64,000 nucleotides of DNA from an uncultured Pseudomonadales bacterium. GTDB lineage: Bacteria > Pseudomonadota > Gammaproteobacteria > Pseudomonadales > Azotimanducaceae. Shown piece by piece: positions 20,400-29,072 of the stretch. The DNA is taken from positions 682,001 to 746,000 of the forward strand of contig OY282379.1 of the NCBI GenBank assembly GCA_958295875.1. The letters run 5' to 3'. The position numbers and the translations under genes were made by a program. Within the stretch, counting starts at the first letter, position 1. Each line of letters opens with the position of its first letter. Under the pieces are notes generated by a model, which was given only the letters and a program-made list of their open reading frames with translations, was not told the DNA's origin and ran no database searches.

Positions 20400-20759
20400 A
20401 TGGTCGACCCCGTCCGCTTCAACGTCTATGTCACCGCCCGCGAAGGCCGCTTGGATGAGTTCAAGCGCGTCGCCAAGGAGTGGATCGCCGGCAACGCGAA
20501 GCGCCCCGAAATCCTGAGCTACGAGTGGTTCTTTGATCGGGAAGACGGCAGCAAGTGCCAAGTGATGGAGATTTACGAGAGCGGCGACGCGCTGCTCGCC
20601 CAATTGGAACAAGCCAGCGGCGGCGAAGAGCCAGACTACCCGTATGTGATGACGCGGCTCGAGGTGTGCGGCAACATCTCGCCCGCGCTGCGCAAACGCC
20701 TGGATGCCGGCAGTTCACCCATCACCTACTACGACCACTTCGACGGCTTCACGCGGTAG
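20400..20759 (+). CDS. ABM (antibiotic biosynthesis monooxygenase)-like small protein
   Basis: 119 residues with a good ribosome site (AAGGAG seven bases before ATG). The segment VYVTAREGRLDEFKRVAKEW, then ILSYEWFFDREDGSKCQVMEIYES, fits the dimeric alpha-beta-barrel ABM fold, known for cofactorless oxidation of quinols and polyketides. The family is functionally broad, so the activity is unknown. It lies inside the amidohydrolase and PhyH cluster and is probably cotranscribed with it. Confidence 0.75.
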   Translation: MVDPVRFNVYVTAREGRLDEFKRVAKEWIAGNAKRPEILSYEWFFDREDGSKCQVMEIYESGDALLAQLEQASGGEEPDYPYVMTRLEVCGNISPALRKRLDAGSSPITYYDHFDGFTR

Positions 20760-20807
20760 CAGCCGGGCTTGGTTAGAATCCAACGGCATGCCTCAAGGGA
20801 GAGCACC

Positions 20808-21698
20808 ATGGCAGATGCCGCAACCACCGCTTCCGACCTGTCGGAAGATTCCTCTTTGTATTCGCTGGCGCCGAACACGGTGTCCGACGAGTTGCACCCC
20901 CGCATCGACGAGCTGGAGCTGTGGGAGGCCGTCGAACACATGCGTGAGCACGGCTACGCCGTCATCCGCGACGCGGCGCCGCCGGCGCTCATGGACGACC
21001 TGCGCACCGCCATCCACAAGTTTGCGGAGCCCCTCAAGGCGCGTGGCAACGGCATGTTGGCCGGCGCGCCGATGCTGCTCGGACGAGATCCAGCGGTGGA
21101 CCGCGTGGCCACCCTGCCGAAAGTGATGGCGTTCGCCGAGTTCAGCGTCGGCAAGGCGATGCGCGCCGGGCGCATCGTCGGCAGCGTCAAGGGCGAGTTC
21201 AAGGGTGAAGGCGAGGCCGGCCTCGCCCTGCATGCAGACCAGAACTGGATGCCGACGCCGTTTCCGGAACACAACTTGTTGGTGACCTTCTGCTTCGCCT
21301 GCGAGGGCATGACCGGGCCCGGCGGCGCCACCTGCGTGGCCCCTGGCTCGCACAAGATGCGCCGGTCGCCCACGCCGGAGGAGGCTACATCCACAGAGAC
21401 CGTCCCCATCGAAACGCGCAAGGGCGACGTGGCCGTGTGGGATGGCGCCTGTTGGCATGGTTCCTATCCGCGCAACATCCCCGGCACCCGCACTGTGCTG
21501 CACGCGACCTATCAGCGCCTCTACACCCAGCCCATCGACGACTTCACCTACCTGCTGAAGGATGAGGCGTACATGGCGAACGCGCCCGAGGGGATGCGTC
21601 AGCTATTGGGTGCAAATCTCTTCTTCCACACGGCCAAGCCGGGGCAAGATACGGACATGGAGAAGTTCGGCTACGCCATGGCCGCATCGAAGATGTAG
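20808..21698 (+). CDS. Phytanoyl-CoA dioxygenase-family protein (PhyH 1)
   Basis: 296 residues from ATG 20808, preceded by GGGAGAG. It is an iron(II)- and 2-oxoglutarate-dependent dioxygenase. The metal triad is visible: His142 and Asp144 in LHADQNW, and His217 in GACWHGSYPRN. Arg228 (GTRTVLHATY) is placed to bind 2-oxoglutarate. PhyH proteins hydroxylate lipids and many small natural products, so the substrate is open. Its placement between two amidohydrolases suggests one pathway on an acylated amine or amide; this is inference. Confidence 0.85.
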   Translation: MADAATTASDLSEDSSLYSLAPNTVSDELHPRIDELELWEAVEHMREHGYAVIRDAAPPALMDDLRTAIHKFAEPLKARGNGMLAGAPMLLGRDPAVDRVATLPKVMAFAEFSVGKAMRAGRIVGSVKGEFKGEGEAGLALHADQNWMPTPFPEHNLLVTFCFACEGMTGPGGATCVAPGSHKMRRSPTPEEATSTETVPIETRKGDVAVWDGACWHGSYPRNIPGTRTVLHATYQRLYTQPIDDFTYLLKDEAYMANAPEGMRQLLGANLFFHTAKPGQDTDMEKFGYAMAASKM

Positions 21699-21783
21699 CG
21701 AGAGCAAGGGGCACCGCACGGGGCTTCGGGCGCAACGAACGCGGCGGCCAGGGCCTTGAAGTGTCCGTCGAAGGAGGCAGACG

Positions 21784-23481
21784 ATGGCGCTCTATGATCT
21801 CTTGCTGAAGGGCGGCGTCGTCGTCGACGGGCTGCGCACGCCGCGCTACACCGCAGACGTGGCCATCGCCGACGGGCGCATCGCCCTCATCGGCAAGGCC
21901 TCCGAGCAGCAAGCGGCGCGCACCGTGGACGCCAGCGGCCTCATCGTGGCGCCCGGCTTCGTGGACCTGCACACGCACTACGATTCGCAGGTGTTTTGGG
22001 ATCCGTACTGCACCCTCTCCGGCTGGCACGGCGTCACGTCCGTGGCCATCGGCAACTGCGGCTTCGGCTTTGCGCCGGTGAAGCCGGAGCACCGCGAGCG
22101 CGCCATGCTCACCATGGAGCGCAACGAAGCCGTGCGCGCCACCACGATGGCGGCGGGGATGCCGTGGGATTGGGAGACGTTCCCAGAGTTCTTGGCGAGC
22201 CTCGAACGCGCGCCCAAGGGCTTGAACATGCTCTCCTATGTGGGCTTGAACCCGCTGATGTCCTACGTCATGGGGCAGGAGGCCGCCAAAGAGCGCCCCG
22301 CCACGGACGCCGAGCGCAGCGAAATGTGCCGCCTTTTGAGCGAGGCGCTGGATGCTGGCGCCTGCGGCTTCTCGGCGCAGCGGCTCGGCGTGAACCCCGT
22401 GCAGCGCGACTACGACGGCACCGCGATGATTACCGACACGATGTCGCCGGACGATCTGCTCGCGTTCGCTGCCGTGTTGCGCGAGAAGGGCCGCGGCATC
22501 ATCCAAGTGCTCGGCGAAACGCAGGAGCTGACGGAGCAGCTATGCGCGGCAAGCGGCCGCCCGGTGATCTGGAACGCGGTGGTCATCACCGCCGACCAGC
22601 ACGGCGTCACCCACGGCCGCTACAAGGACTTGCTGCGTTGGTTCGAGGACGCCAACCAGCGCGGCCTGCGCATCTTCGGGCAAGCGGTGACGGCGCAAAA
22701 CAACTACGAGTTCTCGCTGGAGGACTGGAACCTGTTCGACACCATGTCCGCATGGCGCAACGTCACCATGGGCGACGTGCCGGAACGCATGCGGCGCATG
22801 CGCGACCCGGCGCTGCGCGAGAAGCTGCGCGATGGCTACCGGCCGGGGCCCTTGGGCTCGCTCACCAACTCCATACCAGACCTCACCATCGGCGAGAGCC
22901 ACTCCGAAGCGAACCGGCAGCTTGAAGGGCTCACCATCGGCGAAGTGGCCGCGCAACAGCAGAAGCACGTCATCGATGTGTTTCTGGACACCGCCTTGGC
23001 AGACGGCCTGCGCACCGTGTTCATCACGCCGCCGCAAGCCATCGACATGGACGCCATGCGCGAGTTGGCGAACTCGCCGTTCGCGCTGCCGGGCATCTCC
23101 GACGGCGGCGCCCACATGAAGTTCATGACCACGGGGCGCTATCCCACCGAGTTCTTAACGCATCTGGTGCGCGACAACGCCATCATGGACTTGGAACAGG
23201 CGCATTGGCGTTTATCGGCCTACCCCGCCCTCGCCGCCGGCTTCACCGATCGCGGCGTGCTGCGCGAGGGTGCCCCGGCGGATGTGGTGGTGTATGACTA
23301 CGACAACCTGAAGCTGCTCCCCACGGAGCGGCTGCACGACTTTCCGGCGGGAGACTGGCGCCTTTCCCAGAAGGCGGACGGCTACAAGCTCACCATCGTG
23401 AACGGGCAAGTGACCTTTGAAGACGGCGAGTGTACGGGCGCGACGCCGGGGCGCTTGTTGCGGCATGGGCGCAGCGCCTAA
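21784..23481 (+). CDS. N-acyl-D-amino-acid deacylase-like amidohydrolase (paralogue 2)
   Basis: 565 residues with the strong ribosome site AAGGAGG. It is collinear with the gene at 18616 nearly throughout: both start with (Y)DLLLKGG, both have DLHTHxDSQ metal ligands, SGWHGVTSV, AAGMPWDW and the SDGGAHMKF ending block. The main difference is a shorter segment before the TIGE(V/S) region. A tandem duplication with divergence is the simplest account; the two enzymes may act on different acyl or amino groups. Confidence 0.85.
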   Translation: MALYDLLLKGGVVVDGLRTPRYTADVAIADGRIALIGKASEQQAARTVDASGLIVAPGFVDLHTHYDSQVFWDPYCTLSGWHGVTSVAIGNCGFGFAPVKPEHRERAMLTMERNEAVRATTMAAGMPWDWETFPEFLASLERAPKGLNMLSYVGLNPLMSYVMGQEAAKERPATDAERSEMCRLLSEALDAGACGFSAQRLGVNPVQRDYDGTAMITDTMSPDDLLAFAAVLREKGRGIIQVLGETQELTEQLCAASGRPVIWNAVVITADQHGVTHGRYKDLLRWFEDANQRGLRIFGQAVTAQNNYEFSLEDWNLFDTMSAWRNVTMGDVPERMRRMRDPALREKLRDGYRPGPLGSLTNSIPDLTIGESHSEANRQLEGLTIGEVAAQQQKHVIDVFLDTALADGLRTVFITPPQAIDMDAMRELANSPFALPGISDGGAHMKFMTTGRYPTEFLTHLVRDNAIMDLEQAHWRLSAYPALAAGFTDRGVLREGAPADVVVYDYDNLKLLPTERLHDFPAGDWRLSQKADGYKLTIVNGQVTFEDGECTGATPGRLLRHGRSA

Positions 23482-24448
23482 GCCAGCAGCGGCGCAGCCC
23501 GCCGACCCCTTGGCGGCCATCTGGCGAGAGCTCGATGCCCTGCGCCTGACGCCCTACGTCGCAGACTTGGACGCCCACGGCTTCACCGTCATCCCGCCCG
23601 AGGTCGCATCGCCCAACGGTTTGGCGCCGCGGCTCTTGGACGCAGTGTTGGACGTGGCCGAGCGGCGCACCGGCACCCGGCCAGACTTGGCCAGCGGCGC
23701 CACCCACGCCGGCTACACCGGCCGCTACGCCCGCGAGGGCGGCGATTCCCCGTTCGGCGAGTTGCTGCATGCGCTCATCTTCGAGGGACGGGTGTTCGAG
23801 GAAGCGCTGATGAATCCCGTGCTGCTGGCGATGGCGACGTACCTCTGCGGCTACAGCGTGGTGCTTTCCAGCATGGGCGCGTTCTTGAAGGGCCCCAACC
23901 AAACAGACCTCAAGCTGCACTGCGACACCCTGCTGCCACCGCCGTTTCCGCCCCACGCGCTGGTCTGCAACGCCACCTATGCGCTGACGCCGTTCAACCG
24001 CGAGAACGGCGCCACGGCCTTCGTGCCGGGCAGCCACAAGTGGTGCCGGGCGCCACGCGAGGAGGAAGCCGCCATCCGCGGCGACAACCACCCCGGCGTG
24101 GTGGCGGTGGAAGCGGAACCCGGCGCGTTGATCGTCTGGCACGGCGCCACTTGGCACGCCGCCTTCGCCCGCTCGGCGCCGGGGCTGCGCGTCAGCATGC
24201 CCGTATTGATGACGCGGCCATTCATGCGCACGGAGGAGGATCTGTTCGGGCGCATCTCGGAGGAAGCGCTGCAGCGCAATCCCGCCCGCTTCGCCGTGCT
24301 CGTGCAGCAGGGCCTGGTCTATGGCTTCCACTCGGATGCCAGCGCGGAGCAACGCAGCCGACAAGCCTTCAAGCACTTGCTTGCGTATCACGAGGCAAGC
24401 GGGGGCGTCACCACGCTGGACCCGCTGCGCTGGCACCTGTACGGCTGA
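23465..24448 (+). CDS. Phytanoyl-CoA dioxygenase-family protein (PhyH 2)
   Basis: 327 residues from ATG 23465, which overlaps the end of the amidohydrolase gene by 17 bases, indicating translational coupling. The Fe(II) triad is His152 and Asp154 (LKLHCDTLL) with His226 or His231 (VWHGATWHAAF), and Arg242 follows. VPGSHKW is the typical PhyH turn. Only distantly similar to PhyH 1, so this is not part of a recent duplication. The coupling strengthens the view that dioxygenase and amidohydrolase work on the same compound. Confidence 0.84.
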   Translation: MGAAPKPAAAQPADPLAAIWRELDALRLTPYVADLDAHGFTVIPPEVASPNGLAPRLLDAVLDVAERRTGTRPDLASGATHAGYTGRYAREGGDSPFGELLHALIFEGRVFEEALMNPVLLAMATYLCGYSVVLSSMGAFLKGPNQTDLKLHCDTLLPPPFPPHALVCNATYALTPFNRENGATAFVPGSHKWCRAPREEEAAIRGDNHPGVVAVEAEPGALIVWHGATWHAAFARSAPGLRVSMPVLMTRPFMRTEEDLFGRISEEALQRNPARFAVLVQQGLVYGFHSDASAEQRSRQAFKHLLAYHEASGGVTTLDPLRWHLYG

Positions 24449-24544
24449 CGGCCGCGCGCCAAGCCAAGGTTCAAACGCACACGCCAAAACGTCCAGCGGC
24501 CAAAGTGCGCCCCGCCCGCTTGGCAGCACGGGCAAGCGGAGGCT

Positions 24545-25915
24545 TTACAGCAGCCCGTCTTCCCGCAGGTCCATGAACGAGCGCTTGATGGCGTCGATGA
24601 TCGCGTCGACATCCTCCGGCGTGTGCGCCGCGCTGATGAACGCCAAGTGGATCCCCGGAATGATGACGCCGTGGCCCAAGAGGTGCAGGTAGAACTCCTT
24701 TTCGGCCCACTTGCCGTCATCGGTCAAGTCCCGCGAGCTGTTGATGCGCGAGCCTTGGAAGCGCAGGTGGAACGTCGAGCCGGCATGCAAGAGCTGGGCG
24801 GCGAATTGATTGTCTCGGCAGAAGCGGTTGACTTCATTCGCCAAGCGATCGCCCTGCTCCATCAGGTAGGGGTACAAGGCATCCTTGCGCTCGCGCAGTT
24901 CCGTCATCGCCGCCAGACCCGCCGTCATGGACAGCGGATTGCCGCTGAAGGTGCCGCCCGAGAACATCCACGGCGCGCCGCCGCTGCCGGAGAAGCAGCG
25001 CATCACCTCGCGGCTGCCGGCGACGGCGCCGATGGGAAAGCCGGCCGCCAGCGCCTTGCCGTAGGTGGCGAGGTCTGGCGTGATGCCGTAGTGTTCTTGG
25101 CAACCGCCGAAAGCGATGCGAAACCCCGTGATCACCTCGTCGAAGCAGAGCAGCGCCTCGCTCTCCCGGCAAACGGCCAGCAGGTTGCGCAGGAAATCCT
25201 CGCAGTCCAAGCGCGGGTTTGAGCTCTGCACCGGCTCGATGAACACCGCCGCCAGCTCGTCCCTGTGTTCACGGATCAGGTCGAACGCCGCATCGTCCCG
25301 GTATGGCAACACCATCATGGTGGCGTTACGGATCACGTCCGGAATGCCGGCGCCAACAGCCTTGCCGGCGGGGCGCGAACGTTCGCTCTGCAGGTCTGCA
25401 TGGATGAGTGCGTAGTCATGGGCGCCGTGGTAGCAGCCGTCGAAGACGGCGACCTTGGTTTTGCCGGTGAAGGCGCGGGCGACGCGCATCGCGGTCAAGG
25501 TGGCTTCGGTGCCGGTATTGCAGAACACCACCCGTTCCCCGCACGGCGACGCCTGCTCCACCAATCTGGCCAACTCCGCCTGTTGGCGGTTGGGGATGCC
25601 GAAGTGCCAGCCGCGCTCCAACTGCGCTTGCACCGCCGCCAACACCGCCGGCGGGCGCAGCCCCAACACGCATGGGCCGAAGCCCATGGTCATGTCGATG
25701 TAGGTGTTGCCGTCCACATCCGTCATGCGGCAACCCTCGGCGGAATCGACGTAAATCGGATGCGGCAGTTCCACCGTCTGCGCCACTTCCTGAGAGAGCG
25801 TCTCGCTCAGCCCCCGCACCTCGGCCGAGCGCGGCGTGCGCGCGATCAACTTGCGGCGCACCGCCTGCGAGTGCTTGCCGTCGAGAATCCGCCGTTTCGC
25901 TTCTGCTTCCTGCAT
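24545..25915 (-). CDS. Class III pyridoxal-phosphate aminotransferase (glutamate-1-semialdehyde aminomutase-like)
   Basis: 456 residues from ATG 25915 (GGAA just upstream). Visible PLP motifs are CNTGTEATLTAMRVARAFTG, the FDEVITGFR aspartate segment and the Schiff-base lysine in LATYGKALAAGFPIGA. The look is close to HemL, but the lysine motif and accessory context differ from true HemL, so an aminotransferase or aminomutase acting on another substrate is more likely. It converges on the PhyH/amidohydrolase cluster and could serve the same pathway. Confidence 0.82.
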   Translation of the reverse strand: MQEAEAKRRILDGKHSQAVRRKLIARTPRSAEVRGLSETLSQEVAQTVELPHPIYVDSAEGCRMTDVDGNTYIDMTMGFGPCVLGLRPPAVLAAVQAQLERGWHFGIPNRQQAELARLVEQASPCGERVVFCNTGTEATLTAMRVARAFTGKTKVAVFDGCYHGAHDYALIHADLQSERSRPAGKAVGAGIPDVIRNATMMVLPYRDDAAFDLIREHRDELAAVFIEPVQSSNPRLDCEDFLRNLLAVCRESEALLCFDEVITGFRIAFGGCQEHYGITPDLATYGKALAAGFPIGAVAGSREVMRCFSGSGGAPWMFSGGTFSGNPLSMTAGLAAMTELRERKDALYPYLMEQGDRLANEVNRFCRDNQFAAQLLHAGSTFHLRFQGSRINSSRDLTDDGKWAEKEFYLHLLGHGVIIPGIHLAFISAAHTPEDVDAIIDAIKRSFMDLREDGLL

Positions 25916-26066
25916 CGTTCCTGCACCTGCCCGCGCGCCTGTGGCAACGCGCAAGTCTAGCCGCTCTAGGGCGGCCATTGCGCCCAAGGCCGCAGCCGCG
26001 CTCGCGGTTGCTTGGCTGTTTCAATATCCAGTATCCTAGACGGAACCCCTAGGAGAGGCTCGACAG

Positions 26067-27482
26067 TTGGGACGCGCGCTTCCGTTTGCCATGCAAGAGA
26101 GCTCACTCCTCAGTTCCTGCACCGCCCGCGACCATTTGCATGATCGTTTCGCCGATCGCTTGGTGCGGCGCAACGACTTGAGCCGTCGCCTCGTTTCTTA
26201 CCAAGCCAACAAAGCGCAGCCAGGGCTGCGCTGGTTCAAGTACAAGGAAGGCTTCTCGAAGGACTTGGTGGACGACGCGTTGTCAGCCGCCAACGGGCCG
26301 GTGCTCGATCCGTTCGCCGGCATCGGCACGACGGCGCTGATTGCCGCCGGCGGGGGACGGAGCGCAACTGGCATCGAAATCATGCCAGTCGGCACGCGCG
26401 CCGCCAAAGCGATCTCTTGGGTCGCAAACCAGCGGGACATGGAAGCCTTCCAACGTGTGGCGAACGACCTGCTGCGGGCATTGGATGGCCACGGCGAAGC
26501 GCGGCACGAAAGCCGCTTTCGGCATGTGCCGATCACCTGCCATGCGTTCAGCGAGGAGACGGAAGCGGCCATCGCCACGGCGCGGGCGTTCCTAGGCGAC
26601 ATCGCCGACGACGGGCTTCGGCTGACGCTGGACTTCGCCTGCATGAGCGTGCTTGAGGCCGCCAGTTTCACCCGCAAGGACGGCCAGTATCTGCGCTGGG
26701 ACAGTCGGTGTGGACGCAAACTGCGCGGTCGCATGAACAAAGGGCCGATACCGAGCTATCGCAGCGCGTTGGAACGGCGCATCGCGGAGATCGTCGCGGA
26801 TCATCCGGCGTTGGCGCGGCAATACGGCGGCAGGACACCACGCATCGTGGAGGGGTCGACGCTGGTCGAATTGCCGAAGCTGGCGACCAACTCGGTGGGG
26901 CTGACCATCACGTCGCCGCCGTATGCCAATCGCTACGACTACACGCGCACCTATGCGTTGGAGTTGGCCTGGCTCGGCTACGACCGCGCTGCGTTCGGCG
27001 ACCTGCGGCAAGCGCTCGTCAGCGCCACGGTGGAGAACCGCTCCAAGGAGCGGCAGCTTGCACAGTGCTATGCGCGACCGCGGACACTCGCCCAAGCGAA
27101 GGCAGCCATCGCTTCGCAGGCGGCGCTCGCTGAAGTGCTGGAGACGCTGAACGCCAATCGGGCGGAACTCAGCAATCCCCACGTCATTCGCTTGGTGGCC
27201 AACTATTTCGCCGAGGTCGCGCTGGTCATCGCCGAGCTGGCGCGGGTCATCCGGCCGGGAGGGCGCGTCGTCATGGTGAATGACAACGTGCAGTACCACG
27301 GCGAGGAAGTGCCCGTGGATTTGATTCTCTCCGCCATTGCCGAAGAGTGCGGCTTCGTCTGCGAGGAAATCGGCGTCCTGCCACGCGGCAAAGGCAACGC
27401 CAGCCAGCAGATGGGCCGCTTCGGCCGCCGTGAACTGCGCAAATGCGTCTACCGCTGGCGCATGCCCGAGAGGCGTCGATAG
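26067..27482 (+). CDS. Type II DNA methyltransferase, probably N4-cytosine (SmaI/XcyI-like)
   Basis: 471 residues from TTG 26067, which GGAGAGG precedes by about eight bases; ATG 26091 is the alternative. The SAM-binding motif I is LDPFAGIGTTALIAAGGG near residue 80, and catalytic motif IV is TSPPYANRYDYTRTY near residue 287. The I-then-IV order with a long middle region is the alpha arrangement, and SPPY is typical of m4C enzymes. The next gene is a restriction endonuclease in a one-base stop/start overlap, so this is the protecting half of the pair. Confidence 0.88.
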   Translation: MGRALPFAMQESSLLSSCTARDHLHDRFADRLVRRNDLSRRLVSYQANKAQPGLRWFKYKEGFSKDLVDDALSAANGPVLDPFAGIGTTALIAAGGGRSATGIEIMPVGTRAAKAISWVANQRDMEAFQRVANDLLRALDGHGEARHESRFRHVPITCHAFSEETEAAIATARAFLGDIADDGLRLTLDFACMSVLEAASFTRKDGQYLRWDSRCGRKLRGRMNKGPIPSYRSALERRIAEIVADHPALARQYGGRTPRIVEGSTLVELPKLATNSVGLTITSPPYANRYDYTRTYALELAWLGYDRAAFGDLRQALVSATVENRSKERQLAQCYARPRTLAQAKAAIASQAALAEVLETLNANRAELSNPHVIRLVANYFAEVALVIAELARVIRPGGRVVMVNDNVQYHGEEVPVDLILSAIAEECGFVCEEIGVLPRGKGNASQQMGRFGRRELRKCVYRWRMPERRR

Positions 27483-28420
27483 TGGCCGACCGCACGTCGC
27501 GCACGGCTGACGCAATCTCCAGAGCACGCATCATCGCTCGGCGCATCGGCCAGCAGACAGATCGACAGGCACTGGCGGCGATCGAGGCATTCAAGCCTGA
27601 GTTGCACTACAGAAAGCGCCATCTATGCATCGCGAAGGCGGCGTGGCGGCATGTGAAGGAAGCCGGCATCGAACCGCGCTTGGTTTTCGCTCATCCGACT
27701 CTTCTGAAGGACATCCCGCAGGCCTCGCTGCACTATCGCGGCATCGCATTGCTGTCGCTCAAGCGAGTGCAGGAAATAGCAGGCGCCGTGACCACATGGG
27801 AACGATCGCCAGAGAGTGCGCGGGTTAGCGACAAGAAGGCTCTCGCGGTTTGCAGGCTCTACAACGTGGTCGTCAGTTCGATCATCGTCGATAACACCGA
27901 TTGGACCTTCGACGATGGCTACCGCAACGTACTCGCGACAGTGGGTATCACCGAGGACGGCGCCATCCGCAACATCATTGGCCAAGAAGCCGAAGAGGCC
28001 ATCAAGCGGCGCCTCGTTGATTGGACGCAAGACAACGGGCTGCTGCGGGACGCGGAGATCGCTTCCGGCGGGCAATGGATGCTGATTGACAATACGGTGA
28101 TGCGGTTCGGTTCTGAACCAGACATCGCCTTCGAGAAGGCAGGCCAGCTCGCCGTACTGGTCGAAGTGAAGGGTGGCAAGGACCCCGCTGGCGCTCTCGA
28201 ACGCCTAGGCGCGATCAAGAAGACCTTCGACGAGGCGCCGGTAGGCTGCAAGAACTTCCTAGTCGTCGGCGTCGTCACGCCCACGATGCGCACACGGCTG
28301 GACGAGATGCGAATGGAGCAGGACTTCAATATGGACGACCTGCTGCACGACGATGACAAATGGCGCGAGTTCGTGAACGAGATTTTTCACCACGCGTTGC
28401 GCATCGCCCCAGAATACTGA
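27482..28420 (+). CDS. Type II restriction endonuclease, XcyI-like
   Basis: 312 residues from GTG 27482, sharing one base with the methylase stop (TAGTG). The nuclease core PD-(D/E)xK is visible as SEPDIAFEKAG followed by LVEVKGGKD near residues 215-240. The segment RLVFAHPTLLKDIP and ASLHYRGIALLSLKRVQEIAG recalls the XcyI family, which cuts CCCGGG. That specificity is a guess from resemblance. CCCGGG does occur in the window (for example 11224, 11482, 55598), so the site is not strictly absent, as expected for a protected genome. Confidence 0.8.
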   Translation: MADRTSRTADAISRARIIARRIGQQTDRQALAAIEAFKPELHYRKRHLCIAKAAWRHVKEAGIEPRLVFAHPTLLKDIPQASLHYRGIALLSLKRVQEIAGAVTTWERSPESARVSDKKALAVCRLYNVVVSSIIVDNTDWTFDDGYRNVLATVGITEDGAIRNIIGQEAEEAIKRRLVDWTQDNGLLRDAEIASGGQWMLIDNTVMRFGSEPDIAFEKAGQLAVLVEVKGGKDPAGALERLGAIKKTFDEAPVGCKNFLVVGVVTPTMRTRLDEMRMEQDFNMDDLLHDDDKWREFVNEIFHHALRIAPEY

Positions 28421-28540
28421 CGCGCTGTTGGCGGGAAGCGCACCGGCAGGCCTGCCCCTTTTGAGGGTGCTGCCTCAAGGTGCCGAGCCAGCACGGTACG
28501 CTTGCGCGCCGGATCGACGTCCCAATGCAAGGGCACCGCC

Positions 28541-28879
28541 ATGCGCACGATCAGTGTTGGCGAACTGAAGAAAGACCCGTCCTTGGCCTTGCGTCACGCC
28601 AAGGACGGCCCGGTGGTCATCCTCGAGGGAACCGAACCGGCCGCGCTATTGGTGCATCTGGAGGGCTTGCTTGACGACGCTGCGGCGGGGGTTCCCCAAG
28701 CGTTGGCGGCCGGCCTCTATCGAGATGGCTGCGTTTCATTGGGCAAGGCAGCAAAGATCAGCGGGTTGTCCGTGAGCGCGTTCGTAGACCATCTAGGGAG
28801 TCTGGGCATTGAAGTGGCGCAACTGGACGAGACGACAGCTGGCGAGACGCAGGATGTCTCCCGGTGGCTGTCGTCGTAG
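28541..28879 (+). CDS. Antitoxin: Phd-like N-terminus fused to UPF0175 domain
   Basis: 112 residues from ATG 28541. Residues 1-45 (MRTISVGELKKDPSLALRHA, then GPVVILEGTEPAALLVH) look like the DNA-binding half of a Phd/YefM antitoxin. Residues about 55-95 (AGLYRDGCVSLGKAAKISGL, then SAFVDHLGSLGIEV) are the UPF0175 helix-turn-helix unit usually paired with DUF3368 PIN toxins. The toxin that should follow is reduced to a stub (next entry), so this antitoxin is an orphan. It adjoins the restriction-modification pair in an accessory island. Confidence 0.75.
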   Translation: MRTISVGELKKDPSLALRHAKDGPVVILEGTEPAALLVHLEGLLDDAAAGVPQALAAGLYRDGCVSLGKAAKISGLSVSAFVDHLGSLGIEVAQLDETTAGETQDVSRWLSS

Positions 28880-28911
28880 TCCATGCGGGGCCGCTGATCG
28901 GGCTGGCATAG
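28864..28911 (+). pseudogene. Remnant of a DUF3368/PIN-domain toxin (first 15 codons)
   Basis: A GTG at 28864, overlapping the end of the antitoxin gene, opens a frame reading VAVVVVHAGPLIGLA before a TAG at 28909. This matches the first strand and the catalytic-site opening of DUF3368 PIN nucleases, which typically start with a V-rich strand then (D/N)xxPLIxLA. The family aspartate is histidine here. I find no continuation in any frame downstream. The position, overlap and frame are those expected of the toxin partner of a UPF0175 antitoxin. Confidence 0.5.
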
Positions 28912-29072
28912 GCGAAGCGCTCATCGCGCTGCGTCGGGGTGCCCACGCACATCGGCGCACTCCCGTTAGGGGCGTCTCGCCGGGCCGCAACCAACCACAG
29001 GCATCTTCAACGCTGGCCGCAGTTCGCCTAAACTGCCCCTTGTCCTGCAACAGCGAACGAGGCTAGAGGGTC

